A DNA stretch of 10,253 nt from DAOTVD01 sp034437075 (lineage in GTDB: Bacteria > Chloroflexota > Anaerolineae > Aggregatilineales > J027): contig DAOTVD010000340.1 of the NCBI GenBank assembly GCA_034437075.1, positions 1 to 10,253 on the forward strand, in the 5' to 3' direction. Below, piece by piece: positions 1-6,752 of the stretch. Every line of letters begins with the position of its first letter. Within the stretch, counting starts at the first letter, position 1. The notes under the pieces were generated by a model that was not told the DNA's origin, ran no database searches, and was given only the letters and a program-made list of their open reading frames with translations. A program made the translations under genes and the position numbers.

Positions 1-1551
1 TCCGATGAGCCACGTATCGTAACGGTCACCCCGCCAGATTATCTGCGTGCGCAAGCCGTGCGCGATGACGTGGCTTTGGTGCCCATGACGTTAAACCAAG
101 ACGCCAACGACCTGACGCGCACTCCCGTCTTTGTCGCGCCGCCCGAGGAAATTTACACCTGCTTCGATGTGCTCGGCGCCGCAACCTCACGCCCACGTTA
201 TACGCTAGATGCCGACTTCGACTGGCCCAGCAAAAGCGCCGAGGTGACACAAACCGTACGCTACACCAACCTGACCGACAATCCGCAAGAGCGCCTGGTG
301 TTGCACGCCGAACCCAATCGCTACGCCAACGGGATTCAATTGGCGGAAACACGCCTGAACAACACCGTCATCGAGGGCGTAAGCATCAACATTACGCAGA
401 TGAGCATTCCACTGCCCGAACCATTACCACCGGGTTGCGCGCTGGAACTCACGCTGGTTTATACGCTAAACGTTCCACCTATCGAGGTGGGGTATTATGG
501 GCGTTTTGGCTATTTGGGCTATACATCCCGTCAGGTGAATTTGGGGCACTGGTTCCCGGTGGTGGGTTTGCAACGCGCCGGAGACTGGTACACACCGCGC
601 CCGTACTTCGTCGGGGAGCAAACCACCGCCGAAATGGCCGATTTCGAACTCAGGTTTACGTTGCAAGACGCCCCGCCGGATGTGGAACTCGCCGCTGCGG
701 GGGATGTCGTCGCGGAAGGGGATAATCAATGGACGATTACGCTAGAGAATGCGCGTGATCTGACGCTGTCATTAGGCGATGGCTTCCGGCGCGAAAGCGT
801 ACTGGCGACCAATGATGTTGTCGTGGAACTGTATCACTATCCAGATGTCAGTGCGGGGATAGAATTTGACGCGCCGCGCCAGGCGCTTTCGGCGGCGGCG
901 GATTCGATGCTCCTTTTCGAAGAACAATTCGGCATGGATTATCCGCTGGAACGTTTGGTGGTGGTGCAGGGCGATTTTCCCGATGGGATGGAGTTTTCCG
1001 GGCTGATCTACGTCAGCGAAGCGTGGTTTCGCACTTGGAATGGGCGTCTTAACTCATGGCTGACGACCATCACCGTGCATGAGGTCGCCCATCAATGGTG
1101 GTATCTGCTGGTGGGCAACGACCCCGCCGAATACCCGTACATGGACGAAGCCTTCGCGACGTATAGCGAATTTCTGTTTTACGAACGCTTTTATGAGAAT
1201 CCCGACTGGTGGTGGGATTTCCGCGTGCGCGCGCACGATGTCACCGCCGGGGCAGTGGATCGCAGCATTTATCATTTCGATAACGCGCGCGGTTATATCA
1301 ACATGGCCTATCTGCGCGGGGCGCTGATGTTGCACAACCTGCGCGAAGAACTGGGGGATGATGCCTTTTTTGCCTGGCTACAAAGCTATTTGCGCCAGCA
1401 CGAGAATCGCGTCGCGACCCCCGATGATCTATGGGGCGCGATGCCCGAAGACGCCCTGGCCGAAACGGACGCTACCCGTCGCCTCTACTTGCAGGGTGCC
1501 GCAGCCCTACCAACGCCCATCCCCGACCCCACCGCCACGCCCGCCGATTAA
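1..1551 (+). CDS. M1-family (gluzincin) zinc metallopeptidase, 5'-truncated by window edge
   Basis: The frame is open from base 1 to the TAA at 1549-1551 (516 codons), so the true start lies upstream; the GTG at 58 is not needed. In window codon numbers, HEVAHQWW begins at His360 and gives zinc ligands His360, His364 and Glu383 (in DEAFATY), the HEXXH-x18-E pattern of M1 peptidases, with Glu361 as general base. A GMEFSG stretch at 329-334 sits where aminopeptidases carry GAMEN, and Tyr437 in YLRG matches the transition-state tyrosine position. Residues of about 60-270 look like the beta-rich N-terminal domain; 360-490 is the helical catalytic part. The protein ends in a Pro/Thr-rich tail (PTPIPDPTATPAD), common on exported Chloroflexota proteins. 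Probable role: hydrolysis of peptides at or outside the membrane. Location is inferred, because any signal or lipobox is outside the window. The altered GAMEN motif leaves strict aminopeptidase specificity uncertain. Confidence 0.87.
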   Translation, partial: SDEPRIVTVTPPDYLRAQAVRDDVALVPMTLNQDANDLTRTPVFVAPPEEIYTCFDVLGAATSRPRYTLDADFDWPSKSAEVTQTVRYTNLTDNPQERLVLHAEPNRYANGIQLAETRLNNTVIEGVSINITQMSIPLPEPLPPGCALELTLVYTLNVPPIEVGYYGRFGYLGYTSRQVNLGHWFPVVGLQRAGDWYTPRPYFVGEQTTAEMADFELRFTLQDAPPDVELAAAGDVVAEGDNQWTITLENARDLTLSLGDGFRRESVLATNDVVVELYHYPDVSAGIEFDAPRQALSAAADSMLLFEEQFGMDYPLERLVVVQGDFPDGMEFSGLIYVSEAWFRTWNGRLNSWLTTITVHEVAHQWWYLLVGNDPAEYPYMDEAFATYSEFLFYERFYENPDWWWDFRVRAHDVTAGAVDRSIYHFDNARGYINMAYLRGALMLHNLREELGDDAFFAWLQSYLRQHENRVATPDDLWGAMPEDALAETDATRRLYLQGAAALPTPIPDPTATPAD

Positions 1552-2468
1552 GCCAGCGTCAGATCATCCAGGGCCGGGAAGCGCTCGGCCAAATGTTGTA
1601 AAAAGGTGCGCGTGATGGGCGAAAAAGGCGTTTCGCGATCCCAAAGCATTTTGAGGGTACGTTCTAGCAGCAAATCCGAGACGCCTAGCGTCGCTAAGCG
1701 CCCCTGCTGGACTTCCATCTCCACCACGTAATCGGGCAAAATGGCGATACCCATCCCCGTGCACACCGCGCGTTTGATGGATTCCAGGTTATCGAACTCC
1801 GCAACAATGCGCAGATTCAGCATATGTTGCGCGGCCAGCTTGCCCAACCAAGCGCGCGTTTGGCTGTTGGGTTGGCGCGAGATAAACGCCTGGTCGTTCA
1901 ACGCATCAGCGGAAACGGCTTCCTTGCCCCACCAGGGATGATCGCGCCCGACGATGACATGCATACTCAGGGCTTGCAGGGTCAATACACCGAGCGTCTC
2001 GGGCAGCTTGTCGTCTAGCTCACCTTCCACAAAACCCAGCGCTAGGCGATGATCGCGCACTTGTTCCAATATGTGGGGCGTGATGTCGGTCTTTAAGTGC
2101 GTCGTAAACTGGGGGTATTCCTGGCGGAAAGACTGCAACCAGTTGGGCAGAATATACACGCCCACGCCCGGCGTCGCGCCGATGGTGATGCTGCCATCCG
2201 TCAGATTCTCGGGCGTGGTGACGGCGGTTTCGGCTTCGGCCACCAGGCGCAGAATATCCTGGGTATAGCCGTAGAGCGTCTCACCCGCTGGGGTGAGCGT
2301 CACGCCGCGCCGCCCCCGCCGGAACAGTTGCGTCCCCAGCGTTTGTTCTAAGTCGAGGATATGCTGGCTGACTGCCGATTGGGTCATCAGCAAACGCTCG
2401 GCGGCGGCGCTGAAGCTGCCCATGCGCACCACCATGGCGAAGATTTCAAGCTTGTACAGACTAAGCAT
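1548..2468 (-). CDS. LysR-family transcriptional regulator
   Basis: The 306-residue product has the usual LysR length. A winged HTH fills residues 1-65: the helix-turn-helix runs through FSAAAERLLMTQSAVSQHI (about 19-37), followed by LEQTLGTQLFRR and TPAGE, the classic LysR signature. Residues of about 90-300 form the two-lobed effector-binding domain. The frame stays open to an ATG at 2585, but I choose the ATG at 2466-2468: the protein then begins MLSLYKLEIF as LysR proteins normally do, a purine-rich AGAGAG lies about 6-11 nt before it, and the longer start would run through the inverted repeats and leave no room for the divergent gene's promoter. It is convergent with the peptidase gene, the stops overlapping by 4 nt, and divergent from the rhodanese operon, which makes it the likely regulator of that operon and of itself. 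The effector is unknown; a sulfur metabolite is an inference from context. CysB, CysL or a paralogue cannot be told apart by eye. Confidence 0.93.
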   Translation of the reverse strand: MLSLYKLEIFAMVVRMGSFSAAAERLLMTQSAVSQHILDLEQTLGTQLFRRGRRGVTLTPAGETLYGYTQDILRLVAEAETAVTTPENLTDGSITIGATPGVGVYILPNWLQSFRQEYPQFTTHLKTDITPHILEQVRDHRLALGFVEGELDDKLPETLGVLTLQALSMHVIVGRDHPWWGKEAVSADALNDQAFISRQPNSQTRAWLGKLAAQHMLNLRIVAEFDNLESIKRAVCTGMGIAILPDYVVEMEVQQGRLATLGVSDLLLERTLKMLWDRETPFSPITRTFLQHLAERFPALDDLTLA

Positions 2469-2493
2469 AGCCACTCTCTGATATAACCGTTGT

Positions 2494-2511
2494 CTAATAG
2501 CACAGTATAAG
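2494..2511. promoter_or_regulatory. imperfect dyad, possible LysR-type operator
   Basis: CTAATA, six bases, then TATAAG form an 18-bp dyad whose arms match at 5 of 6 positions. It overlaps the candidate -10 of the lysR gene, a place that would suit negative autoregulation. LysR proteins often bind AT-rich interrupted dyads of about this size. Assignment as a binding site is inference. Confidence 0.3.
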
Positions 2512-2532
2512 TCTTTCGGGCTTACCCGGCCA
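2504..2532 (-). promoter_or_regulatory. candidate promoter of the lysR gene
   Basis: On the minus strand a TATACT -10 (2504-2509, 5 of 6 matches to consensus) is preceded, with 17-bp spacing, by a poor TGGCCG -35 (2527-2532). Transcription would start near 2497 and leave a leader of about 29 nt that contains the AGAGAG ribosome-binding stretch. A weak -35 suits a regulated promoter, but the call rests mainly on the -10. Confidence 0.35.
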
Positions 2533-2551
2533 GAGCCATAGGCCCTAAAAT
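2522..2551 (+). promoter_or_regulatory. candidate promoter of the rhodanese/persulfide operon
   Basis: A TAAAAT -10 (2546-2551, 5 of 6) lies 18 bp after a weak TTACCC -35 (2522-2527, 3 of 6). The -10 sits inside the loop of the ATAGGCC/GGCCTAT inverted repeat, so a protein bound there would contact or cover it. It overlaps the candidate lysR promoter on the opposite strand. A weak -35 would fit a promoter that needs an activator such as the neighbouring LysR protein. Confidence 0.35.
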
Positions 2552-2579
2552 AGAGGCCTATCGTAAGCTTATGCTCTGG
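2530..2579. repeat. nested inverted repeats in the divergent control region
   Basis: Two perfect 7-bp inverted repeats are nested. The outer pair is CCAGAGC (2530-2536) with GCTCTGG (2573-2579); the inner pair is ATAGGCC (2538-2544) with GGCCTAT (2555-2561), around a 10-base AT-rich loop. One base separates the left arms and 11 bases the right arms. A further pair, GCTTAC (2520-2525) and GTAAGC (2563-2568), interleaves with them. As DNA these could be operators for the LysR protein or another dimeric regulator. If transcription began upstream they could fold as a bulged stem in the leader. Arms read directly; function inferred. Confidence 0.5.
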
Positions 2580-2586
2580 ATACACT

Positions 2587-3081
2587 ATGAATCTTCATCG
2601 CAAATCTCTAACCCAACCCCTCTGGCGCTTGCTCGTCGTCTTGCTGATCGCGCTCGTGGTGCTGGTCGGTTGCTCGGAAGATAGCAACAATACGACCGCT
2701 TCGGGCGATAATGTCGCCATTGTGGAAGATAACGACGCAGGTACATCAAACGAAAGCGCAAACCCGAACCCACCCCAGCGTATCAGCCCAGCAGCTTACC
2801 AGGAAGAATTCGGTTTGAACGCGGACAATCATCTTTTGCTGGATGTGCGCACGCCGGAAGAATTTAACAGCGGGCATATCCCCGGCGCAGAGAATATCGC
2901 GGTGCAAGAACTAGCCCGACGCCTGAATGAAGTGCCTGCCGACCAACCCATCATCATCTATTGCCGCAGCGGCAATCGTAGCGCCCAGGCCGCACAGATT
3001 CTATACAGCGCAGGCTATGGTGATGTGTATGACATGGGCGGCATTATCGACTGGCAAGCCGCCGGATTACCCGTTCAGTAA
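2587..3081 (+). CDS. lipoprotein single-domain rhodanese
   Basis: The 164-residue protein has a bacterial lipoprotein signal: basic MNLHRKS start, a hydrophobic stretch at residues 13-27, and lipobox L26-V27-G28-C29, so Cys29 would be lipidated and anchor it on the outer face of the membrane. An Asn/Ser/Asp-rich linker (30-67) leads to one rhodanese domain (about 68-163) with DVR at 86-88, EEFNSGHIPGA, and the active-site loop CRSGNRS with catalytic Cys126. Rhodaneses carry sulfane sulfur as a Cys persulfide and pass it to thiol or cyanide-like acceptors. The physiological donor and acceptor are not evident. The start is the ATG at 2587, with only a weak GGA before it. It is first in a probable four-gene operon and closely resembles the next gene's product, pointing to a duplication with one copy exported. 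Function outside sulfur transfer, for example thiol redox or arsenate chemistry, is possible but less supported. Confidence 0.9.
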   Translation: MNLHRKSLTQPLWRLLVVLLIALVVLVGCSEDSNNTTASGDNVAIVEDNDAGTSNESANPNPPQRISPAAYQEEFGLNADNHLLLDVRTPEEFNSGHIPGAENIAVQELARRLNEVPADQPIIIYCRSGNRSAQAAQILYSAGYGDVYDMGGIIDWQAAGLPVQ

Positions 3082-3115
3082 CCCCAACCCATTAACCTGA
3101 CGAATTAACGTAATT

Positions 3116-3121
3116 GAGGAG
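3116..3121 (+). promoter_or_regulatory. strong Shine-Dalgarno that fixes the start of the second rhodanese
   Basis: GAGGAG ends 7 nt before the ATG at 3129. It rules in that ATG over the in-frame TTG at 3114, which would overlap the Shine-Dalgarno itself. It is the best ribosome-binding site in the operon, suggesting the small rhodanese is made at a high level. Confidence 0.75.
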
Positions 3122-3128
3122 TATTGTC

Positions 3129-3470
3129 ATGAATATTTTTGGTAAAGCCCCGGCCTATCAATCCATTGGCTGCACGGAATACGAGAGCCTGATGCAGGCT
3201 GAAGAACAGCACGCCCTCATCGATGTGCGCAGCCCCGGCGAATTCAACAGCGGGCACATCCCCGGCGCCGTGAACATCCCCCTGGACGAACTCAGCATCC
3301 GCGTGAACGAGATTCCGCAAGACCGCAACGTGATCTTGGTCTGCGCGAGCGGCAATCGGAGTGGCATCGCCGCCGATGCGCTCATTCGGGGCGGCTACCA
3401 CGCCAAGCGCGTCTATAACCTGACGGGCGGCACCATGGGCTGGATGATGCAGGGCCTACCGCTGGAATAG
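3129..3470 (+). CDS. small cytosolic single-domain rhodanese
   Basis: The 113-residue protein is a bare rhodanese domain with no signal peptide or membrane segment. It shows DVRSPGEFNSGHIPGA starting at Asp32 and the active-site loop CASGNRS with Cys72, followed by the usual C-terminal GG-x-x-W motif (GGTMGWM). It should accept sulfane sulfur as a Cys72 persulfide in the cytosol and hand it on; the adjacent persulfide dioxygenase is the obvious partner. It lies 47 nt after the lipoprotein rhodanese and 39 nt before the dioxygenase fusion, on the same strand with no terminator visible. The region around DVR...GHIPGA is near-identical in DNA to that of the upstream gene, consistent with a tandem duplication. 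The short length is normal for GlpE/PspE-like rhodaneses. Confidence 0.92.
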   Translation: MNIFGKAPAYQSIGCTEYESLMQAEEQHALIDVRSPGEFNSGHIPGAVNIPLDELSIRVNEIPQDRNVILVCASGNRSGIAADALIRGGYHAKRVYNLTGGTMGWMMQGLPLE

Positions 3471-3509
3471 CGCCCCAACGCAAACACATAACTCAACGGA
3501 GCGAATAGC

Positions 3510-4922
3510 ATGTTATTGAAATACTTCTACGACAAAGAACTCGCGCAAGCCTCCTACATGGTGGGCTGCGCGGCCACGGGCGAAGCGCTGATCATCGACC
3601 CCGCGCGGGACATCTCGCCCTATCTTCAAGCCGCACAAGATGAAGGCTTGCGCATCGCGCACGTCACCGAAACGCATATTCACGCCGATTACGTCAGCGG
3701 GAGCCGCCAACTGGCCCACGAGACAGGCGCACGGCTCTACCTGAGCGACATGGGCGATGCCGATTGGAAATACGCTTACGCCGACGATAATACGATTCTG
3801 CTGCGCGATGGCGATAGCTGGATGGTCGGCAACGTCAAGATAGACGTGCTGCACACGCCCGGCCACACCCCCGAACATATCGTCTTCATGATTACGGACA
3901 CGGCCACGGGCGACCAACCCATGGGCATCTTCACGGGCGATTTCGTCTTCGTGGGGGATGTGGGCCGCCCCGATTTACTGGAAGAAGCCGCCAAGATCGC
4001 GGACACCAAAGTGAAAGGCGCGCGCGACCAATTCCGCAGTGTGCAGCGCATTAAAGAATTGCCGGATTACCTGCAAATTTGGCCGGGCCACGGCGCGGGC
4101 AGCGCCTGCGGTAAAGCGCTCGGCGCGGTGCCCTCCACGACATTGGGTTATGAAAAGCTCTTTAACCCAGCCTTTCAGTATGACAACGAAAGCGCATTTG
4201 TCGATTGGCTGCTAGATGGCCAGCCCGAGCCGCCCGCTTATTTTGCCCAGATGAAGGTCGTGAACAAGCAAGGCCCGGCCTTGCTGCAAGACCTCCCCGC
4301 GCCGCAACACCTGAGCGGCGAGAGTCTGTCCGAATTGCTGGCCGAAGGTGCCCAGGTTTTCGACATGCGCAGCACGGATGAATATGCCGCTGGCTACATC
4401 CCCGGCACGCTGAACGTCCCCGCCACAAGCGACAACTTCAGCACATACCTGGGCTGGTTCGTGGATTTCGAACGCCCGGCCTATCTCATCGCGCCGGATG
4501 CCGACCGCGCTGCCGAAATCGTGACCTCATTGCGGGCTATTGGCGTGGATAACTTGCCGGGATTTTTCATAGCGGATGATCTGCTCGCTGCGGATACGCA
4601 ACTGCCGCGCATTGACGCGCAAGAACTCGCTCGCCGCGCGCCGGAGGTGACAATTATCGACGTGCGCGGTAAGTCGGAATATGAAGCCGGGCATATCGCG
4701 GGCGCGCTGAATATTCCGCTGGGCTTTGTGCCGCGCCACCTGGACGAATTGCCCAAAGATGCACCCATCGTGACCCACTGCGCCAGTGGCTACCGCTCGC
4801 AGATTGCCGCTAGCTTGCTGCTGAGCCACGGCTTCACGAATGTCACCAACTTAAACGACAGTGATGCGGCTTGGCGCGCGGCGCTGAACACCGAATCCGC
4901 CGCCCTAGCCCAACCTCTATAG
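3510..4922 (+). CDS. CstB-like persulfide dioxygenase: metallo-beta-lactamase fold plus two rhodanese domains
   Basis: Of 470 residues, about 1-245 form an ETHE1-like metallo-beta-lactamase domain: His56-I-His58-A-Asp60-Tyr61, His119 in TPGHTPEH, Asp144 in TGDF, and His194 in GPGHGAG. By analogy with ETHE1, His56, His119 and Asp144 would bind one iron. Tyr61 replaces the last His of HXHXDH, which is fitting because these enzymes do not use the second metal site. The family oxidises glutathione or other low-molecular-weight persulfide with O2 to sulfite. Residues of about 265-360 are a rhodanese fold with DMR at 285-287 but no catalytic Cys (the loop reads APDADR at 328-333). Residues of about 370-465 are an intact rhodanese with Cys424 in HCASGYRS. 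The order dioxygenase, dead rhodanese, live rhodanese is that of CstB from Staphylococcus aureus, which turns persulfide into thiosulfate. GGAG lies 8 nt before the ATG. Cytosolic; probably fed by the preceding rhodaneses. Confidence 0.92.
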   Translation: MLLKYFYDKELAQASYMVGCAATGEALIIDPARDISPYLQAAQDEGLRIAHVTETHIHADYVSGSRQLAHETGARLYLSDMGDADWKYAYADDNTILLRDGDSWMVGNVKIDVLHTPGHTPEHIVFMITDTATGDQPMGIFTGDFVFVGDVGRPDLLEEAAKIADTKVKGARDQFRSVQRIKELPDYLQIWPGHGAGSACGKALGAVPSTTLGYEKLFNPAFQYDNESAFVDWLLDGQPEPPAYFAQMKVVNKQGPALLQDLPAPQHLSGESLSELLAEGAQVFDMRSTDEYAAGYIPGTLNVPATSDNFSTYLGWFVDFERPAYLIAPDADRAAEIVTSLRAIGVDNLPGFFIADDLLAADTQLPRIDAQELARRAPEVTIIDVRGKSEYEAGHIAGALNIPLGFVPRHLDELPKDAPIVTHCASGYRSQIAASLLLSHGFTNVTNLNDSDAAWRAALNTESAALAQPL

Positions 4923-4933
4923 GAAAATCCTGA

Positions 4934-4962
4934 CGTGGGGCGGGCTACGCGCTCGCCCTACG
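4934..4962 (+). repeat. strong intercistronic hairpin, REP-like
   Basis: In the 53-nt gap between the dioxygenase and sulP genes, bases 4934-4945 pair with 4951-4962 to give a 12-bp stem (ten Watson-Crick pairs and two G-U) with the 5-base loop TACGC. No U-tract follows, so it is a poor intrinsic terminator. It looks more like a dispersed palindromic (REP-type) element or an mRNA-stabilising or processing hairpin that sets different levels for the two genes. Only one copy is in the window, so the repeat status is inferred from its look. Confidence 0.6.
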
Positions 4963-4975
4963 CACGAACCCAACG

Positions 4976-6745
4976 ATGGCCACTTCCCGCAGACCGTATT
5001 CCCATCCGCAAAACACAGGTATACACCTGGCCGATTATCTGCCGGTGTTGGCCTGGGCGCGGCATTATAAGCGCGAAGACCTCAGCGGCGATTTGATCGC
5101 CGGGGTCATCGTGGCGATTATGCTCGTGCCGCAAAGTATGGCCTATGCCCTTTTAGCAGGATTGCCGCCGCAGGTGGGGCTATACGCCAGCATCGCGCCG
5201 CCGATTGTCTATGGGCTACTGGGGACAAGCCGCGTGCTAGCCGTCGGCCCCGTGGCGATTGATTCGCTGCTGGTGGTGGCCGGGCTTAGCCAATTTGCGG
5301 CGGAAAGCTCGGCGGAATATCTGCTGCTGGCGCTGACGCTGGCCTTTATGGTGGGGGTCATTCAACTGTTTATGGGCTTCATCAAAGCGGGCTCGCTGGT
5401 GAATTTCCTCAGCTATCCGGTGCTCTCTGGCTTTACGAACGCCGCCGCGCTTGTCATCATCGTCAGCCAGATAAAACATGTGCTGGGGATTCAGATACCA
5501 CGTAGCGAGTCGGTCATCACCGCCGCCGCCGATACGCTCGCGCAAGTGGGCCAGGTGAATCCGTATACGCTGGGGATTGGCCTGGGTAGCATCGTGACCT
5601 TGCTATTCTTCCAGCATGACGTGCCGAACTTCCTAAAACGAGTCAACGCCCCGGCAGCGCTCATCACACCGCTTAGCAAGGCTGGCCCGCTCGTGATCGT
5701 GTTTGCGGGGACGCTTATGGTGTGGGGGCTGGGCTTGCAGAACAATAGCGACGTGGCGATTGTGGGCGAGGTGCCGCCGGGTTTGCCGGGCTTCAGCACG
5801 CCCTCTCTTGACCCCGCCGACATCCAAAAGTTGTTTCCCATCGCGGTCACCATCAGTTTGGTGGGCTTCATGGAGAGCATCTCGATTGGGAAATCGCTGG
5901 CCAGCAAACGCCGCCAGAAGCTCGACCCCAACCAAGAACTCATCGCGCTGGGCACGGCCAATATTGCCGCCGCGCTGACCAGCGGCTATTCCGTGACGGG
6001 CGGTTTAAGTCGCTCGGTGGTGAATGATAGCGCGGGCGCGCGCACGGGCTTGGCCTCGCTGATTACTGCGACGCTCATCGCGCTAACGTTATTGTTCTTC
6101 ACGGGGCTATTTTACTATCTGCCGAATGCCGTATTGGCCGCGATTATCTTGGTGGCCACAGCCAAGCTGATCGACGGCTCGGTGCTGCGCCGCGCCTGGC
6201 GTTATAACAAAGCCGATGCCTGGTCGCTGATTATTACGTTTTGGGCGGTCTTGCTCATTGGCATCCAGAACGGCATTTTTTTGGGGATTTTCGCCGCGTT
6301 GGCCCTCTTTCTATGGCGCACCAGTCGCCCGCATGTGGCCGTCGTCGGGCGGGTGGGGGATAGCGAGCACTTCCGCAATGTGGAACGCTACGAGACGCAA
6401 ACCTGCCCCCATGTGCTGGCCGTGCGCGTGGATGAAAGCCTGTATTTTGCGAACTTTCAATATTTAGAAAGTTGCCTGCTGAACATGATCGCCGACCAAC
6501 CCGAGGTTGAGCATCTGGTGCTGGTGTGCAGTGGCGTAAACACCATCGACACCAGTGCGCTCGAAGGGCTAGAAACGTTCATCAGCGAACTACGCTCGGC
6601 GGGTGTGGTCTTTTACATGAGCAACGTCAAAGGCCCGGTTATGGATCGCTTACGCGCCGTGGGATTTGTGGCAAAACTGGGCGAAGAACGGGTATTTTTG
6701 ACCATTCACCAGGCCATGCAGCACCTAAACTGCCCGCGCAATTGA
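4976..6745 (+). CDS. SulP-family (SLC26-like) anion transporter with C-terminal STAS domain
   Basis: The 589-residue protein begins with a short cytoplasmic segment, then the SulP signature around residues 35-75 (DLSGDLIAG, VPQSMAYALLAGLPPQVGLYAS with Pro52-Gln53), followed by a long run of hydrophobic segments to about residue 450. I estimate 12-14 membrane segments, the SulP 7+7 inverted-repeat fold. Residues of about 455-585 are a STAS domain with the VNTIDTSALEGL motif (521-532), which regulates or assembles the transporter. SulP proteins move sulfate, bicarbonate or related anions, usually with Na+ or H+. Following a persulfide dioxygenase, sulfate or sulfite is the likeliest substrate, either as uptake or as removal of the oxidation product; bicarbonate (BicA-type) cannot be excluded. 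Starting ATG has no recognisable Shine-Dalgarno, and a strong hairpin ends 13 nt before it. It is last in the sulfur operon; no clear terminator follows. Confidence 0.92.
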   Translation: MATSRRPYSHPQNTGIHLADYLPVLAWARHYKREDLSGDLIAGVIVAIMLVPQSMAYALLAGLPPQVGLYASIAPPIVYGLLGTSRVLAVGPVAIDSLLVVAGLSQFAAESSAEYLLLALTLAFMVGVIQLFMGFIKAGSLVNFLSYPVLSGFTNAAALVIIVSQIKHVLGIQIPRSESVITAAADTLAQVGQVNPYTLGIGLGSIVTLLFFQHDVPNFLKRVNAPAALITPLSKAGPLVIVFAGTLMVWGLGLQNNSDVAIVGEVPPGLPGFSTPSLDPADIQKLFPIAVTISLVGFMESISIGKSLASKRRQKLDPNQELIALGTANIAAALTSGYSVTGGLSRSVVNDSAGARTGLASLITATLIALTLLFFTGLFYYLPNAVLAAIILVATAKLIDGSVLRRAWRYNKADAWSLIITFWAVLLIGIQNGIFLGIFAALALFLWRTSRPHVAVVGRVGDSEHFRNVERYETQTCPHVLAVRVDESLYFANFQYLESCLLNMIADQPEVEHLVLVCSGVNTIDTSALEGLETFISELRSAGVVFYMSNVKGPVMDRLRAVGFVAKLGEERVFLTIHQAMQHLNCPRN

Positions 6746-6752
6746 CCTTTAT

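Noticed and set aside
1572..1590. GGCCG...CGGCC hairpin just after the peptidase stop
   Set aside because: It lies inside the LysR coding region and no T-run follows on the plus strand, so it is not a convincing terminator; GC-rich coding DNA gives such stems often.
2469..2585. 39-codon N-terminal extension of the LysR gene
   Set aside because: The extension has no LysR homology, crosses the inverted repeats and would leave one base to the divergent gene. The start at 2468 fits family length and has a ribosome-binding stretch.
3114..3128. TTG start for the small rhodanese
   Set aside because: The TTG overlaps the GAGGAG Shine-Dalgarno, which is ideally placed for the ATG at 3129.
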